A stretch of DNA of 64,000 bases from Ambrosia x helenae (GCA_030844895.1 CM061233.1:61157468-61221467); one strand, 5' to 3'. Positions 21,076-32,974 are shown, counted from the stretch's first letter. The notes: generated by a model not told the origin, from the letters alone. A program made the numbers and translations.

Positions 21076-22235
21076 AAGAACGTCTGGTATGTGTTTTGTA
21101 ATATCATTTAACTACATTATATAACACACTGATCATATAGTAATATGTATTAATGTTTCATTCCATTTGTTGCAACTTATCAGCATATCAGTTGCTTTGT
21201 TATGCATGGATTATACAACAGAACCCTTCCGTTGGAACCAATTATAGTCAACTCATTTCCAGGTCATGTTTTCAACTCCAAATTCCTCATTTAATTTGAT
21301 ATTTATTAAAAGAAAAACATCCATAAAACTGTATTGATTATATAGACTTTATTTCCATTTGATTGTTTGATCTCTTTTTGAATGATTAAAAGTAATATTA
21401 AACGGTGTTTGCTTCAGGTCATGTTTTCCAAATCCAGCTAGAAAACGATGGTGCTGCTACTTACATAACTCAAGGATGGCCTTATATGAAGGATATTTTT
21501 GAGATAACCAAAGATCATCTGATTGTTTTTGAGATTTACAATGAGGTTTCTTTCTCAATTTGTAAATGTTTATTGTATTACTTTGGCTAATCTACATCAC
21601 AATTAACTCTATACATTATTTTTCATTAGTTTCTAAACTTTTGATTTTTGTACTTTGTTAAACAAGCAGAAAACATATGAGTTGACATTTTTTAAGAAAG
21701 GGAAGCTTACTCTTCCTCCCGATTTGTGGGAGGACGTTGACAATTCTGAGGATGATCATGGCGAAAAGGTTAATGAAGGAGATGATATGGATCATAAGGA
21801 TGATCAATCTGCTGCTATCGAGGATGTAGGTTGTTGTGATAATTTTGGTGTTCTGGTTGTTTTCACCGTTGACAATCATTTTGTAAGTTTCTAAAATTTA
21901 ACTAAGCGTATATTATAATCATATTTATGCATATGTTAGTTTGTTATTAATTTTGAAAATTATTTGATATTTTTTAGCTTATGCAGGCGGAATTGGCAAG
22001 ACAAAATGGTATGAACAGGCAGATGGGTTTGATAATTAAAGATGGTGAGGGTTACACTTTGGGAGTTTCTGTTGGTGTAGATAGTTCGAGGTCAAGTAAG
22101 CGTTACTACATCAAAGGTATGTCAACCTTTGTTGCTTATAAGGATCTGCAGGCAGGTGATCAGATGCATTTCCTTTTTTTCCAGAATCGAGGTTTGTTAA
22201 AGCTCTCTAAAGTAGTTAGGGTTGCTGGTAATTAG

Positions 22236-23495
22236 TTCTGTTAGTTTTGGCAGTTTTTTGGTGAACATAACATTTTTGGTGGGTAACTTTTTGCACCTTA
22301 GTGGTGGTAGTTTTCTGAATATGGTTTACGTTTAGTGGTCACATACATTTCCACGTTTTACTGGTTTAGTCAACTGTGGGTTTTTGGGGTTGATGTGTGT
22401 TATAAACAGTACTATTATGCTATGGTTTGTTGACAATACATATGATACTTAATATGATGTTCCTGGCAGTAGTCTAATATTCTAAATTTCAATGCAAATT
22501 AGTTGTAACTATGTTATCCATGTTTCAAGTTATAGTAATATAGTATAGTTACAATCACTTTTTATGATGTATTGTTAGTAGTCGTATATATTAATGTTTT
22601 TTGGTTGGTTGCTAAACTATTTTTTAAAAAAAAAGTTGTTATAAACATTAAGTTTTTTAACATTACAAAGTTTTAGGTTTTGCCGGATTAAGTTTTTAAA
22701 AGTAATTAAAGATTTGACATCCTTGTAATTTATCAATTGTCATTACTATTAATTACTTTGATATTAACAACAATAACTTTTATGAATCATTGTTAACAAA
22801 GTCAAAATTTAAGAGTATTATTGGTAAGTAACAATCCACATAAATGTAATGAGTTTCTTTTTTAAATATTTAAAACCAATCAAAGATTAACTAAAACCGG
22901 TTTTAAAACATTCAACACATTAAAGCATTTAAAACCATTTTAAATGTAAATTTAATCTGGTGTTTTTTTTAGCGTTTTAAAATCAATGCTTTTCTATGTC
23001 ATTTAAACTTGAGTAGACTTTTTAAATTTTCTTAAATGTAAAACTTTAGAAAAATTTGTTCAATTTTATATAATTTATTAAAAACCTATCGGTTTGAAAA
23101 GTTAAAACCTTATACTTCTAACTAAAAAATGGAAACATGTAAGAATTGAAATTTACATTTTTTATTTAATAAACATTAAACGAAATTTAACTTAATCATG
23201 GAAACACTTAAATGTAAAATCATTTTCATTCCAATTATAAATTTACGTTATAATAATTCACTAATCTTTACTAAAATTAAATAAGTCAACATTTCTTATT
23301 ACATGTTTACGTTACATTATAAATACAGAATTGATTGTTAAATTTTGATTAAGGTTTCGATCAATCAAATCTTCGTCACTTTGTCAGGTATCTGTATCAC
23401 TACTCTTTCTAATTAGAAATTGCACTGTTAATTCATTTATGTTTAAAAAATTAAAGCGTATGTAATACCTACATTGTCAACAAAGTTGCAGCATT
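22236..23495. other. AT-rich spacer between B3 and RPA-like genes
   Basis: This covers the presumed 3' UTR of the B3 gene and the promoter side of the RPA-like gene (ATTATAAATA near 23316). A TCTTTACTAAAATT at 23265 preceded by A is an alternative Helitron 5' end. Nothing else is recognised. Confidence 0.5.
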
Positions 23496-24082
23496 ATGGA
23501 TCGAAACAACATCACTTTTAATAAAGAAATCACTTTGCGTATGAGTAAATACACGATCAAAGTTAAGGTGCTTAGGCTTTTGAAGCGAGCAAATCGAAAG
23601 ATACCCGGAGAAATTATTTCTCTTCATATGGTTCTGATGGCTGAACAGGTTATGTTTTTAACATATTCGGTTTTTATTTTTTTTAAATTACGTTTTATTA
23701 TTTCTCTTTAAGTATTCGGTTTTTACGTTTTTTTTTTTACGTTTTGTTTTTCTATTCAACACAAAATGCAGTGTCTGTGAAGGTTAGTAGTTTAGTTAGT
23801 CAATCATGTATTTAGATTAGATTTTAATGTAGTTTATTCTAACAATTTCCACATGCCTTTTAATATTGTAGGATTTTGTTGGAGAAAACACTGCTCCAGA
23901 ATCATCTTCTAGAGTTAGTTTGATTCGTGATGAAGCGGAAGTAAAGCGTAGCCTGGACAAAGTTTATATGAAACGGAAGATGATGAATTGAATCAACAAC
24001 TAAAGTCCTTAAGTCATGTAAGAAGAAATAAGCTAACAAGTCAGTTGACAAGACACTTTTGATTCCTAAGGTTGAAAAATAG
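23496..24082 (+). pseudogene. Helitron RPA-like protein, remnant
   Basis: Exon 23496-23648 encodes the start of an RPA70/DUF223-type OB fold (YTIKVKVLRLLKRANRKIPG, then EIISLHMVLMAEQ), ending at a GT donor. After about 220 bp without OB-fold coding, a segment from about 23873 encodes the typical C-terminal tail of plant Helitron RPA: RDEAEVKRSLDKVY, then in two other frames acidic codons and DKTLLIPKVEK with a stop at 24080-24082. The middle OB folds and zinc finger are missing, and at least two frame changes occur in the tail. Plant Helitrons often carry such a single-strand-binding protein next to Rep-helicase. Here it cannot be functional. Confidence 0.75.
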
Positions 24083-24499
24083 GATCAATGAATCCTTTTT
24101 TAAACATTTCTTTATTGTAAGGATTTTTATTTGATGTGTTTTGAGATTTTCTTTTCATTTATGTTTGGTTTGTTTATGACACAATTTTCATATAAATAAA
24201 ATGTGTGTTGACATTTGATGTTTGTTTTTTAGTTTTGTAAAATTTGTACATGCTTGAATAGTTTTTTGTTATGCCACATAGTTGTTGATACTATATAATT
24301 GGAGAGTTTGATTATAATTTATTACTTTAAATTCAAATTTCGAAATTTAGTATTTTCGGAAAATTCAAATTCCATTTTCATGAAAATATTCAAATTCAAA
24401 TTATTTGCATTCTTTAATTATGGTAAATAATTAAAAATATTTATTATCTGTTTTAATTATACATTTAATACATATGACTCAATGTTGACCACAATTATC

Positions 24500-24509
24500 T
24501 ATATAAAAG
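24500..24509 (+). promoter_or_regulatory. Probable TATA box of the Rep-helicase gene
   Basis: TATATAAAAG lies about 320 bp before the Rep-helicase ATG (24822), with a plausible 5' leader intron in between. It is the best core-promoter match in this gap. Confidence 0.45.
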
Positions 24510-24687
24510 ACACTAAACTCAATCAAAAAAACATAAAAAGCTTACACAACAATCAAACATTCAAGAGAATTCCGGTTTGCTCTTTCGTGCGCGCTTCAGT
24601 CTTCTTTTGTACAAGTTGATTGTATGTCATTCTTTTCTTCTATCAGTCCATTTTTTAGTACTTTACATTGTTATTATATCTAATTTT

Positions 24688-24768
24688 TGTAGATAATCAT
24701 TGATTATCTATAAAATTTCTAGAAAATCATTGATTATCTATAAAATTTCTAGAAAATCATTGATTATT
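24688..24768. repeat. 33-34 bp tandem repeat before the Rep-helicase gene
   Basis: The unit, with phrases ATCATTGATTATCTATAAAA and TTTCTAG, is repeated about two and a half times without spacing. The copies are nearly identical. Confidence 0.85.
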
Positions 24769-24821
24769 TCTATGTTATGTTCCTTTATAATTTAGTTCTA
24801 CTTCATTATTATTTAGGTGAA

Positions 24822-27800
24822 ATGGGACGTAAAAGACTGTCTACCACCTCAAATGATAAACGAACACCGTTATCTAATATCTCTAACGGTAAACATATGT
24901 TTTCATCTTTATGAATCGTATACATAATATCATGCAAACAATTTATTTTTCTTCACAGTTATCTCCAATGAACAAAAAATTAAGAATGCGGCCGAGTGTC
25001 GTAAACTTAGGAAGTTATATCTAGATGCCAAGAGAGGCAAGATCAATAATCATAATAATGGAATAGAAAATGTACCACCAAGTGTACAATTTAACCGTGA
25101 GTCCATTGGACCTTCACACAATTATATTCATCAAAGTTCGTTGGTCAAATCAACTTTCAATTTGTCTACACCAGGTAAAATTTTGTTTCTCCACTCATTA
25201 TTTTTATATCTTTGTATACCGTTTGAACTTGACATGCCTATTAATAATCAGATTTAATAATACGAAATTATTTTTCTATTTTGTTAAGGTCAAGTGCAAC
25301 AAACTCCTCTGTCTAACATCTCAACTGGTATCTTTTATAATTTTCATGACATATTTTATGTTACTCGAAATTACTAATTTGGTTATTTTTTTGGGTATAA
25401 GAATATTATTATTTAATAAATTTTTTCTATTGTTGAAGTCAAAAGTAACATTTCCCGTGATTGGCGAATTTTTGGAAAATTACAAGTTGATGCTAAGAGA
25501 CAGAATATTAAGCAATCTGGAAATACTAATCCGTCAACATCCACTAACAATGTATTTTCACTTGATATATCTGCCTTTAGCTCAACCTTCAACACCCCAT
25601 TTAATGCATCTTTTTCCGGTAATAGCTATCGTTTCCATTCAGTAATTTATAACATTTTATTAACTTCGTAATTTTTTTTATCTAATCGTAACTTATTTTT
25701 TTTACTTATTTATAAACAGGTTCAACAGAACGTACTCCTTTGTCTAATATTACAAACGGTATCATATTTCTATGTTGCTTACGTTTGTCTTTGTAATGTT
25801 ATAACACTCTATAACTAAAAGTTTATTTACTATCTAAACATTACAATTTTATTTGTATTCATAGTGTCAGTACATGATAGTAATAGACCAAATTATGTCG
25901 AGGCTAGAAGTTTTAGAAAAGCACAAGTTGATGCTAAAAGATGTAAACTTAATTCTGTTATAGGATTGCGGAACCAATCCATTGTTACATCTGGTACCTC
26001 TTTCTTTAAATCCATTACTTATATAAAGTTGTTACTTTTATTAATGTTAAACATTAATTTAAAGTATTATATTTAGGTTCAGGTATTAACTTTGATAGAC
26101 GCTCAAATGCAACATCTTCTGTTCAGACAACAAGCATGAATACATCAAGTCATAATTCCATGTTACCAGAATCTTCAATTTTAAGTAACGTAGAAAATTG
26201 CAGCAATGGATTACGAAGTAATCGACGTTGCATCTCACCTGTTCGCATGGTTAGTTTGTCAGACGAAGAAGATATGAATCCTCAACCCATGTTCAATTAT
26301 CAATATAAGGGTGTCTCTAAAGGTAAATGTTATTTTTAATAAACCAATTACGATTTTATTATTTTTTAATTTAATGTAATATGAATTCAATTTATTCTAT
26401 TCACAAGATTATTTGGATCACGGTGATCAAACGGTTGTATGTGAGATGTGTAACGCCAAACTGTGGAAATCTGAAGCTGGCAGATCACTACAAGTTAGTG
26501 GTAGAACATGTTACTATCTATGTTGTGGTTATGGAAAGGTGCAACTTCCAGATTTCAAAGAAAGCAGTGTCGATTATCAGAATCTTTTTAAGAACATAGA
26601 CTTCCGAAGCAAGTATTTCTTAAAGCACATTCGAAGATTCAATTCTATGTTCTGTTTTACTTCACTGGGAGGCAAGGTCGACTCAAATATTAATAAAGGC
26701 AAGGCTCCCTTCATATACAGGATAAGTGGTGAAAATTATCATGCCCTGGGTGGTCTTCTTCCTAATGATGGGACAAAACCAAAATTTTCTCAGTTGTATA
26801 TCTATGACACTGAAAACGAAGTCTCTAACAGGAGTAAAATTTTCAGGTAATATTTTATAGTTTATTAAAATAAATTTTTACTTATAGTTTGTTTTTTTTC
26901 ATATAAAACAACTGTTCAATTTTTGAAATTTTAATCTATTTATTACAGTAAGGAAAAAGGGGAGTCTAACAAAATTGATGAACAACTTGATCTTGAAATC
27001 ATTCAGTACCTCAAGTCGATGTTAGACTCTAAAAATCAGCTTGTGAAAAGCTATAGGAGTGTACGCGATCGATTTAATGAAAATTCTGAAGTTAACCTTA
27101 AGTTACGTCTTATTGGGAGGCGACCTAAAGATGGTCGACTATACAACTTACCAACTTCAAATGAAATCGCTGCACTTATACTTACAGACAATGATGATGA
27201 GATTGACAATCGAGATATTGTTGTGGAATCAAGAAAAGAAGGTCTTCAGCGGATAAGTGAACTTCATCCAAAATATTTAGCTCTTCAGTATCCATTGCTT
27301 ATTCCATTTGGAGAAGATTGTTATAGGGTTGATATACCGCATCGTGAAGAAAGGAAGTCTAAAAAGAAAGTAGACTCAAAGTGTTCAATGAGAGAGTATT
27401 TTGCCTATCATATTCAAGACAGAGTTGGTAAGTTCTCTTTGATTTTGAATGCAAGGCGCCTTCTTCAACAGTTTTTGGTTGACGTTTATACTATGATCGA
27501 GAGTGAGAGGTTGTTTTATGTACGTTATCAGCAACAGAAACTTAGGTGTGACTCTTATTCCAGTCTTCAAAATTTGCATCAAAATGGACCTACAGATTTG
27601 GCAACAATAGGTACACCTATAATACTACCATCTTCTTTTACTGGTAGTGCACGTTACATGAGGGAAAATTATCATGATGCAATGGCCATTTGTAAAAAGC
27701 ATGGATACCCTGATTTTTTCATCACAATCACATGTAATCCGAAATGGCCTGAAGTTAGAAGGTTTCTGAAGGATAAGAAGACAAATCCTGAAGACAGACC

Positions 27801-30800
27801 AGACATTTTAGCCAGATTATTCAAACTGAAGCTAGACTCACTGATGAAAGATTTACGTGATAAAGCAATATTAGGGAAGACTTCGGCAGGTAACATACAT
27901 TAATAACTTTGAATCATTCTTTATTACCGTAACAAACTAATAAAGTTAGTGAATATATTTTTTGTTTTATCTTGAACCAACTTTTTTATTTACAAAATTT
28001 TAATTTTAATTTTAGTACCATTTATTTTTACAGCTGTTTATACTATCGAGTTCCAAAAGCGTGGTCTTCCTCACGCTCATATCTGTCTCTTTCTTAAAGA
28101 TGAAAGCAAGCTTCCGACGATTCATCATGTTGATCGTTTAGTTTCTGCTGAAATCCCAGATAAGAATTTAGATCCTGAGTTGTTTAGTCTTGTGAGTGAC
28201 TTTATGATTCATGGACCATGTGGACCTGAATATCCCAACTGCCCGTGCATGATTGATGGTAAGTGCTCCAAGAAATTTCCAAAGAAGTTTTCTCCGACAT
28301 CAATGATAGATTCAAAAGGATATCCGGTTTATAAAAGAAGAGACTCAGGAGTATTTGTTGAAAAAGGAGGTGCTCAGTTAGATAACAAAAATGCGGTTCC
28401 TTATAACCCAACACTTTTGAAGCGTTATCAAGCTCATATTAATGTTGAATGGTGCAACCAAGCTGCTTCAATTAAGTATCTATTCAAATACATTAACAAG
28501 GGACCGGACAGGGCTAAAATTGCTTTTGTAGAAGATGATGGAGAAGGTCAAGAAGTACAGCAAAGAGATGAAATCAAAAAACATTATGATTGCAGGTTCC
28601 TTTCAGCATGTGAAGCTTCATGGAGGATACTTAAACACGAAGTGCATTACAGATACCCTCCAGTGATTAGGCTTCCTTTTCATCTACCTGGTGAGCAAAC
28701 TGTTGTATACGGTCCACAAGAGCAACTTCAAAACGTACTCAACAAGCCATCAGTGTCTTCTACAATGTTTCTACAATGGATGAAACTAAACCAGGATGAA
28801 CCTGTGGCACGTGAACTGAGCTACATCGAAATCCCAAGTAAATTTGTTTGGAAACCTGATGAAAAAAATGGGATTTTCGAAAAACAGGTAAGGCAATTGG
28901 TCGTGTTCATATGGTTAATCCATCAATGGGTGAGGCGTATTTCGTGAGAATTCTTCTTAATAAGGTCAAAGGTCCCAAATCTTTTGCTGAGATAAGAACG
29001 GTGAATGGAAAAGTTTTACCAACATATCGAGATGCATGTTATGCTCTTGGCTTGTTGGAAGATGACAAGGAATATATAGAAGATATTGAGGAAGCTCATT
29101 ATACCGGTTCAGGATACTGTCTTCGTAATTTGTTCGTGATGATGTTGTTGTCTAACAGCTTATCTAGGCCTGACCATGTTTGGGAGAACACATGGAAGTA
29201 CTTGTCAGACGGTATTATGCGTAGACACGAAGACGTTTTCCAAATTGAAGGTAAAAAAATTTATAATTCAACATTTTATTTATTTTACGTTATTATTAAT
29301 TCTTTAATTAATAATTACAATCTTTATCGTTATCAGGTTTGTCTCTTCCTGATGATCAAATCAAGAACCTTACGTTGCTTGAAATTGAGAAGCAGTTAAT
29401 TCGGAATAACTCCAGCCTACGTAGGTTTCCTTCCATGCCTTTTCCTAATAGTGATTCGATTGCATCTGCAAATAACCGTTTAATACTTGATGAACTCAAT
29501 TATCAAGTAAATACGCTGACTGAGGAATTTCATAGCAACGCACCTTCTTTAACAGATGAGCAGCGTTTAATTTTTGATGAAATAATTGATGTGGTTGATT
29601 TTAACAAAGGTGGGCTTTTTTTTGTTTATGGGTTTGGAGGCACTGGTAAAACCTTTTTATGGAAAACGTTGTCTGCTGCCATTAGATGTAAAGGCCAAAT
29701 TGTTTTGAACGTTGCATCTAGCGGTATTGCTTCTTTGTTGTTATCTGGTGGAAGGACCGCTCATTCTAGGTTTCGTATACCTTTGAATGTTAACGAAAAA
29801 TCCGTGTGTTCTATTAAGGCGAATAGCGATGAGGCAGATTTATTGAAGCAGACTAAGTTAATTATTTGGGATGAAGCTCCAATGATTCACAAACATGCTT
29901 TTGAAGCTCTTGATCGCACGATGAAAGACATCTTGAAATCAAAGGATTCGGTTAATTCGGAGCTGCCTTTCGGAGGTAAGGTTATGGTTTTGGGTGGTGA
30001 TTTTAGACAGATCCTTCCTGTTGTTCCCAATTGTAGTAAAAGAGATATTATAAGTGCCTCAATAACCTCCTCTAAGATTTGGAATACTTGCAAAGTCCGT
30101 ACGTTAACTAAAAACATGAGGTTAACATTGGGTAACAAGACATCTGAATCAGAAGAAATAAAGGAATTTGCAAACTGGCTTCTACAGTTAGGTGAGGGTA
30201 AAGTTGGTGCTTCAGTTGATGAAAATGAGGCAGATGTCGACATTCCAGATGATCTTCTTATAAAGCATTCATCAGATCCTATTTGTAGCTTAATTGACTT
30301 CGTCTACTCTTCACTTCTTCAGCTTTACAAAGATAAAGATTACTTTGGTGAACGAGCAATACTTGCACCAACAAACGAAGTGGTACATGAAAAAAATGAC
30401 AGGTTGCTTGCATTGTTTCCTGGAAATGAAGTCGAGTATTTGAGCTCTGATAGTATATGCCAGATTGAGAATGGTAATAACCGTTCACAGGAAGATTTAT
30501 ATTCTCCTGATGTGCTTAATGGTTTGAAAATTTCTGGAATTCCTAATCATCGATTAGCACTAAAGATCGGTGTTCCCGTTATGTTGTTGAGAAACATTGA
30601 TCAACAAAATGGCCTGTGCAACGGCACCAGATTACGTATCACCAGACTTGCGAAGCGTGTTATTGAAGCCGAAATCATATCAGGTGGTAACATTGGTACC
30701 AAAACTCTTATTCCTAGAATAAATATGATACCATCTGATAACAAGATTCCAGTCAAGTTCCAAAGGCGCCAATTCCCAATAAGCGTATGTTTCGCAATGA

Positions 30801-31003
30801 CCATCAATAAAAGCCAAGGACAGTCTCTATCCAAGGTTGGGTTGTATTTAAGAGACCCTGTATTCTCATATGGCCAGCTTTATGTCGCATTGTCAAGAGT
30901 TAAAAGCAGGGCAGGAGTGAAGTTACTTATACTTGATGCTGATGGCCAAGTGAAGACTAAAACAAAAAATGTGATGTATAAAGAAATATTTAATGATATT
31001 TGA
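24822..31003 (+). pseudogene. Helitron Rep-helicase (multi-exon, one frameshift)
   Basis: The start MGRKRLSTTSNDKRTPLSNI is at 24822. A series of small N-terminal exons follows, then a zinc-finger exon (26406-26847, VVCEMCNAKLW). Next come the Helitron_like_N/Rep exons (26949-27890 and from 28034), with the HUH motif GLPHAHI and the catalytic tyrosine motif IKYLFKYINKG. The last exon (29337-31003) is a PIF1-type helicase with Walker A GFGGTGKTF, Walker B LIIWDEAPM, LGGDFRQILPV and TINKSQGQSL. Rep nicks and joins DNA and the helicase unwinds it for rolling-circle-like transposition. The frame shifts once, at an A-run near 28862-28868, in the Rep-to-helicase linker; one extra A would keep it open. 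Otherwise no stop interrupts the main exons. Confidence 0.9.
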
Positions 31004-31099
31004 ATAGAATGTGTATTGGTTTCTTTTAAATCTTAATAAAATATTTCTGCTACATTTTTTTATATGTTTTGCCACTCGAAATAATTGTACGTTGGTGAA

Positions 31100-31126
31100 C
31101 CGCGTGTAACGCGGGCAAAGATCTAG
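31100..31126 (+). other. Helitron 3' terminus
   Basis: CCGCG-TGTAA-CGCGG (31100-31114) is a perfect 5-bp hairpin. Eight bases later comes CTAG (31123-31126), followed by T. It lies 120 bp after the helicase stop, exactly where the Helitron end is expected. Confidence 0.9.
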
Positions 31127-32063
31127 TACGTTATATATACTATAGTTATAATTAATTCAGCTGCTTCACCCGTTTTTCTGGTATAACTTTTAAACTGTAA
31201 CGTTTTACAAACTTTCTAATATACTTTGAAGGCGAGCTAATTTTTATCTACACATCAACCTAACTTTCATTAAAAATAGAGTAGTGTCAAATAGAATTTA
31301 TTTTGTTAATATAACTAAACGGTCTCATATAATAGTAACCGCTCGACTAGATTCTTATATCTCAACTAGTCGTGCTATTCATTATTCAACTATATAAATT
31401 TCATAACCATTTCTATTTTACTTGATCGTAAAACGGGGTGTTACATTAATAATATGTCGTTGTTCAAAGCAAAGAAATACGTTCACATATCAGCTTTATA
31501 GTTGTGTATCAAGTGATAGTTCTTCGTTACGAGCAATGATAATTCATGAAAACAAACTAATATGGTATCTACAAATACTACAATTTCGTGTATAGAGTTT
31601 ATTATATTATATGGGTTTTTGCTTTAATTTATTTTTCTATCTATTATTTCTCAAATTCTTTACTTTTGTTTTCATGTATCTTCAAATTTCCATATCATAT
31701 TCTGTGTGTTTTTTTTTTTTTTTTTTTTTTTTGGGGGGGGGGGGGGGTAAAAGGACATAGTTCGACAAATGTTATTATTAGCATGTGGTTAAAGTAGAAA
31801 GAAATGGCTAATGAACGTCATAACAATATAATACATCTTTTGTATATCTACCATCTCGTATGGATTATAATACTCGTTTGTGTTCTTTTAGCATACCACT
31901 TGCTAAGCTAACATACATATTGGGATCACGAATTACTTTATTTGATAGGAACGAGGGGCATTACTTTTGAGAATACGTGACACCAACAACTATGAAGAAA
32001 GCACATTAGAGAAAAAAACATAGGAGGGCACACTCGAGAAAGTGAAATAGGAGACACATGTCA
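31127..32063. other. Non-coding DNA
   Basis: No gene is seen. A GGGGTGTTACA at 31436-31446 looks like another gypsy LTR end of the type closing 1-1570, but the sequence before it does not clearly match. The homopolymer pair at 31709-31747 is listed separately. Confidence 0.5.
31709..31747. repeat. T24-G15 homopolymer junction
   Basis: Twenty-four T are followed directly by fifteen G. The open frame that runs through it is an artefact of this low-complexity sequence. Confidence 0.95.
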
Positions 32064-32457
32064 CATGTTCACTCAATGAAGGACATTCATGTTATCTTAT
32101 GCCATCCTAGAAATGTAGTTCACAAAATATTTGGTGGATGAGAAAGGGAGGGGTGCATAAAGTATAATGCTTTTATTATTGGTAACCTTCATGAGAATGC
32201 TACATTTTGTCATATTGTACATCGAGGCTATCTTGGGCACACAAGGGAATTATGTGTGCCATTGTATGGAGTCAATTTGTGATTTGTGGATGGTTGTAAT
32301 TATATTTATTTAATGGTTTTTAAATTTGTAATCCAGATCATAATGTAATTTGTAAAATTTAGTTTCATAACGAACCGAGTTTTTTATACCTTACGAGTGA
32401 AATTCTTCATCTAAAGATTATAGTATCAAATACTTTCTAGCGAGTTATAATAATTAA
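32064..32457 (+). repeat. Dispersed repeat A, copy 1
   Basis: This segment recurs in direct orientation at 41550-42003. It begins CATGTTCACTCAATG, includes GTTCACAAAATATTTGGTGG and GGCACACAAGGGAAT, and ends TTATAATAATTAA. It has no coding frame. It may be an unclassified transposon or an old segmental copy. Confidence 0.85.
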
Positions 32458-32598
32458 TATGATCGAGTTTATATGTAAGAATATCTTGTACTACCTTTCT
32501 ACACAAAATCCACTTTTCATATCATTGAGTTAATCAATTGCGTTGAGTTAGATGTTATTAGAACTGACTCTGAGCTAGGCGGCGGGACAAACCAATTT

Positions 32599-32974
32599 AA
32601 AATAACGGAAATAAATAATTTCAACTATTGACTATTGGCCAATAACAGTCCTAACTGCGAAAATTAGCAATAGTGATACCAACTTTCGACATATTGGAAT
32701 ATAATCGACCCAAACTAACGGAGGTCTAACTCCGTTAGTGTGGTGCTGACGTGGCATGCCACGTAGGATCATTTTGCCACCTAGGATGTCACGTCGGATC
32801 ATTTGGCCACCTAGGATGCCACGTCAGCATCACACTAACAGAGTTAGACCTCCGTTAGTTTTGGTCCATTATATTCCAATATGTCGAAAGTTGGGACCAC
32901 TATTGGTAATTTTCGTAGTTAGGACTGTTATTGGCCAATAGTCAATAATTGGGATTATTTATTTCCATTATTCC
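32599..32974. mobile_element. Mutator-like MITE with long inverted arms, 376 bp
   Basis: The two halves are near-complete inverted repeats of more than 140 bp. Matching pieces include CTATTGACTATTGGCCAATA, AACTTTCGACATATTGGAAT and AACGGAGGTCTAACTCCGTT. AACCAATTT flanks it on both sides (32590-32598 and 32975-32983), a 9-bp target duplication as expected for Mutator-like elements. The centre holds repeats of CACGT(A/C)GGATCATTTG-like sequence. Confidence 0.8.

Larger units (their letters stand above)
4289..22235 (+). pseudogene. B3-domain protein gene, split by a Copia insertion
   Basis: Seven exons can be traced with GT-AG borders and consistent phase: 4289-4404, 5417-5489, 5570-5875 plus 21081-21086, 21184-21262, 21418-21545, 21667-21825 and 21987-22235. 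Skipping the Copia element and one copy of its target duplication gives an uninterrupted frame of 371 residues. Exon 3 encodes a B3 fold (LPEEYTEWV near its start, GKWFICDGW). Exons 4-5 encode a second (HVFQIQLEND, GWPYMKDIFEITKDHLIVFE). Exon 6 encodes an acidic linker, and exon 7 part of a third B3-like region (RYYIKGMSTFV). B3 proteins are plant DNA-binding factors acting in the nucleus; the multi-B3 layout resembles the REM group. The insertion leaves a frame that stops inside the LTR at 6019 and so lacks the second domain. Whether the gene is host DNA or Helitron cargo is open. Confidence 0.75.
4127..31126 (+). mobile_element. Helitron, possibly including a B3 gene and a nested Copia
   Basis: The 3' end is secure: a perfect 5-bp GC hairpin and CTAG at 31126 followed by T, with Rep-helicase and RPA-like genes upstream in the same orientation. 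The 5' end is not secure. The best candidate is TCTATACATATAAT at 4127, preceded by A, which resembles plant Helitron 5' ends. A second candidate is TCTTTACTAAAATT at 23265, also preceded by A. With the first, the element would hold the B3 gene and, after removing the 15.2-kb Copia, span about 11.8 kb. With the second, it would be about 7.9 kb and carry only RPA plus Rep-helicase. The coordinates give the larger hypothesis. Confidence 0.45.

Noticed and set aside
25070..25645. 191-residue plus-strand open frame
   Set aside because: It crosses the exon and intron pattern of the Helitron Rep gene in a different frame and is Phe/Leu-rich AT noise.
31436..31446. Another LTR end (GGGGTGTTACA)
   Set aside because: Eleven bases match, but upstream sequence does not clearly align with any LTR here.
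32756..32941. Arg/Pro-repeat frame
   Set aside because: It is the inverted-repeat centre of the Mutator-like MITE.
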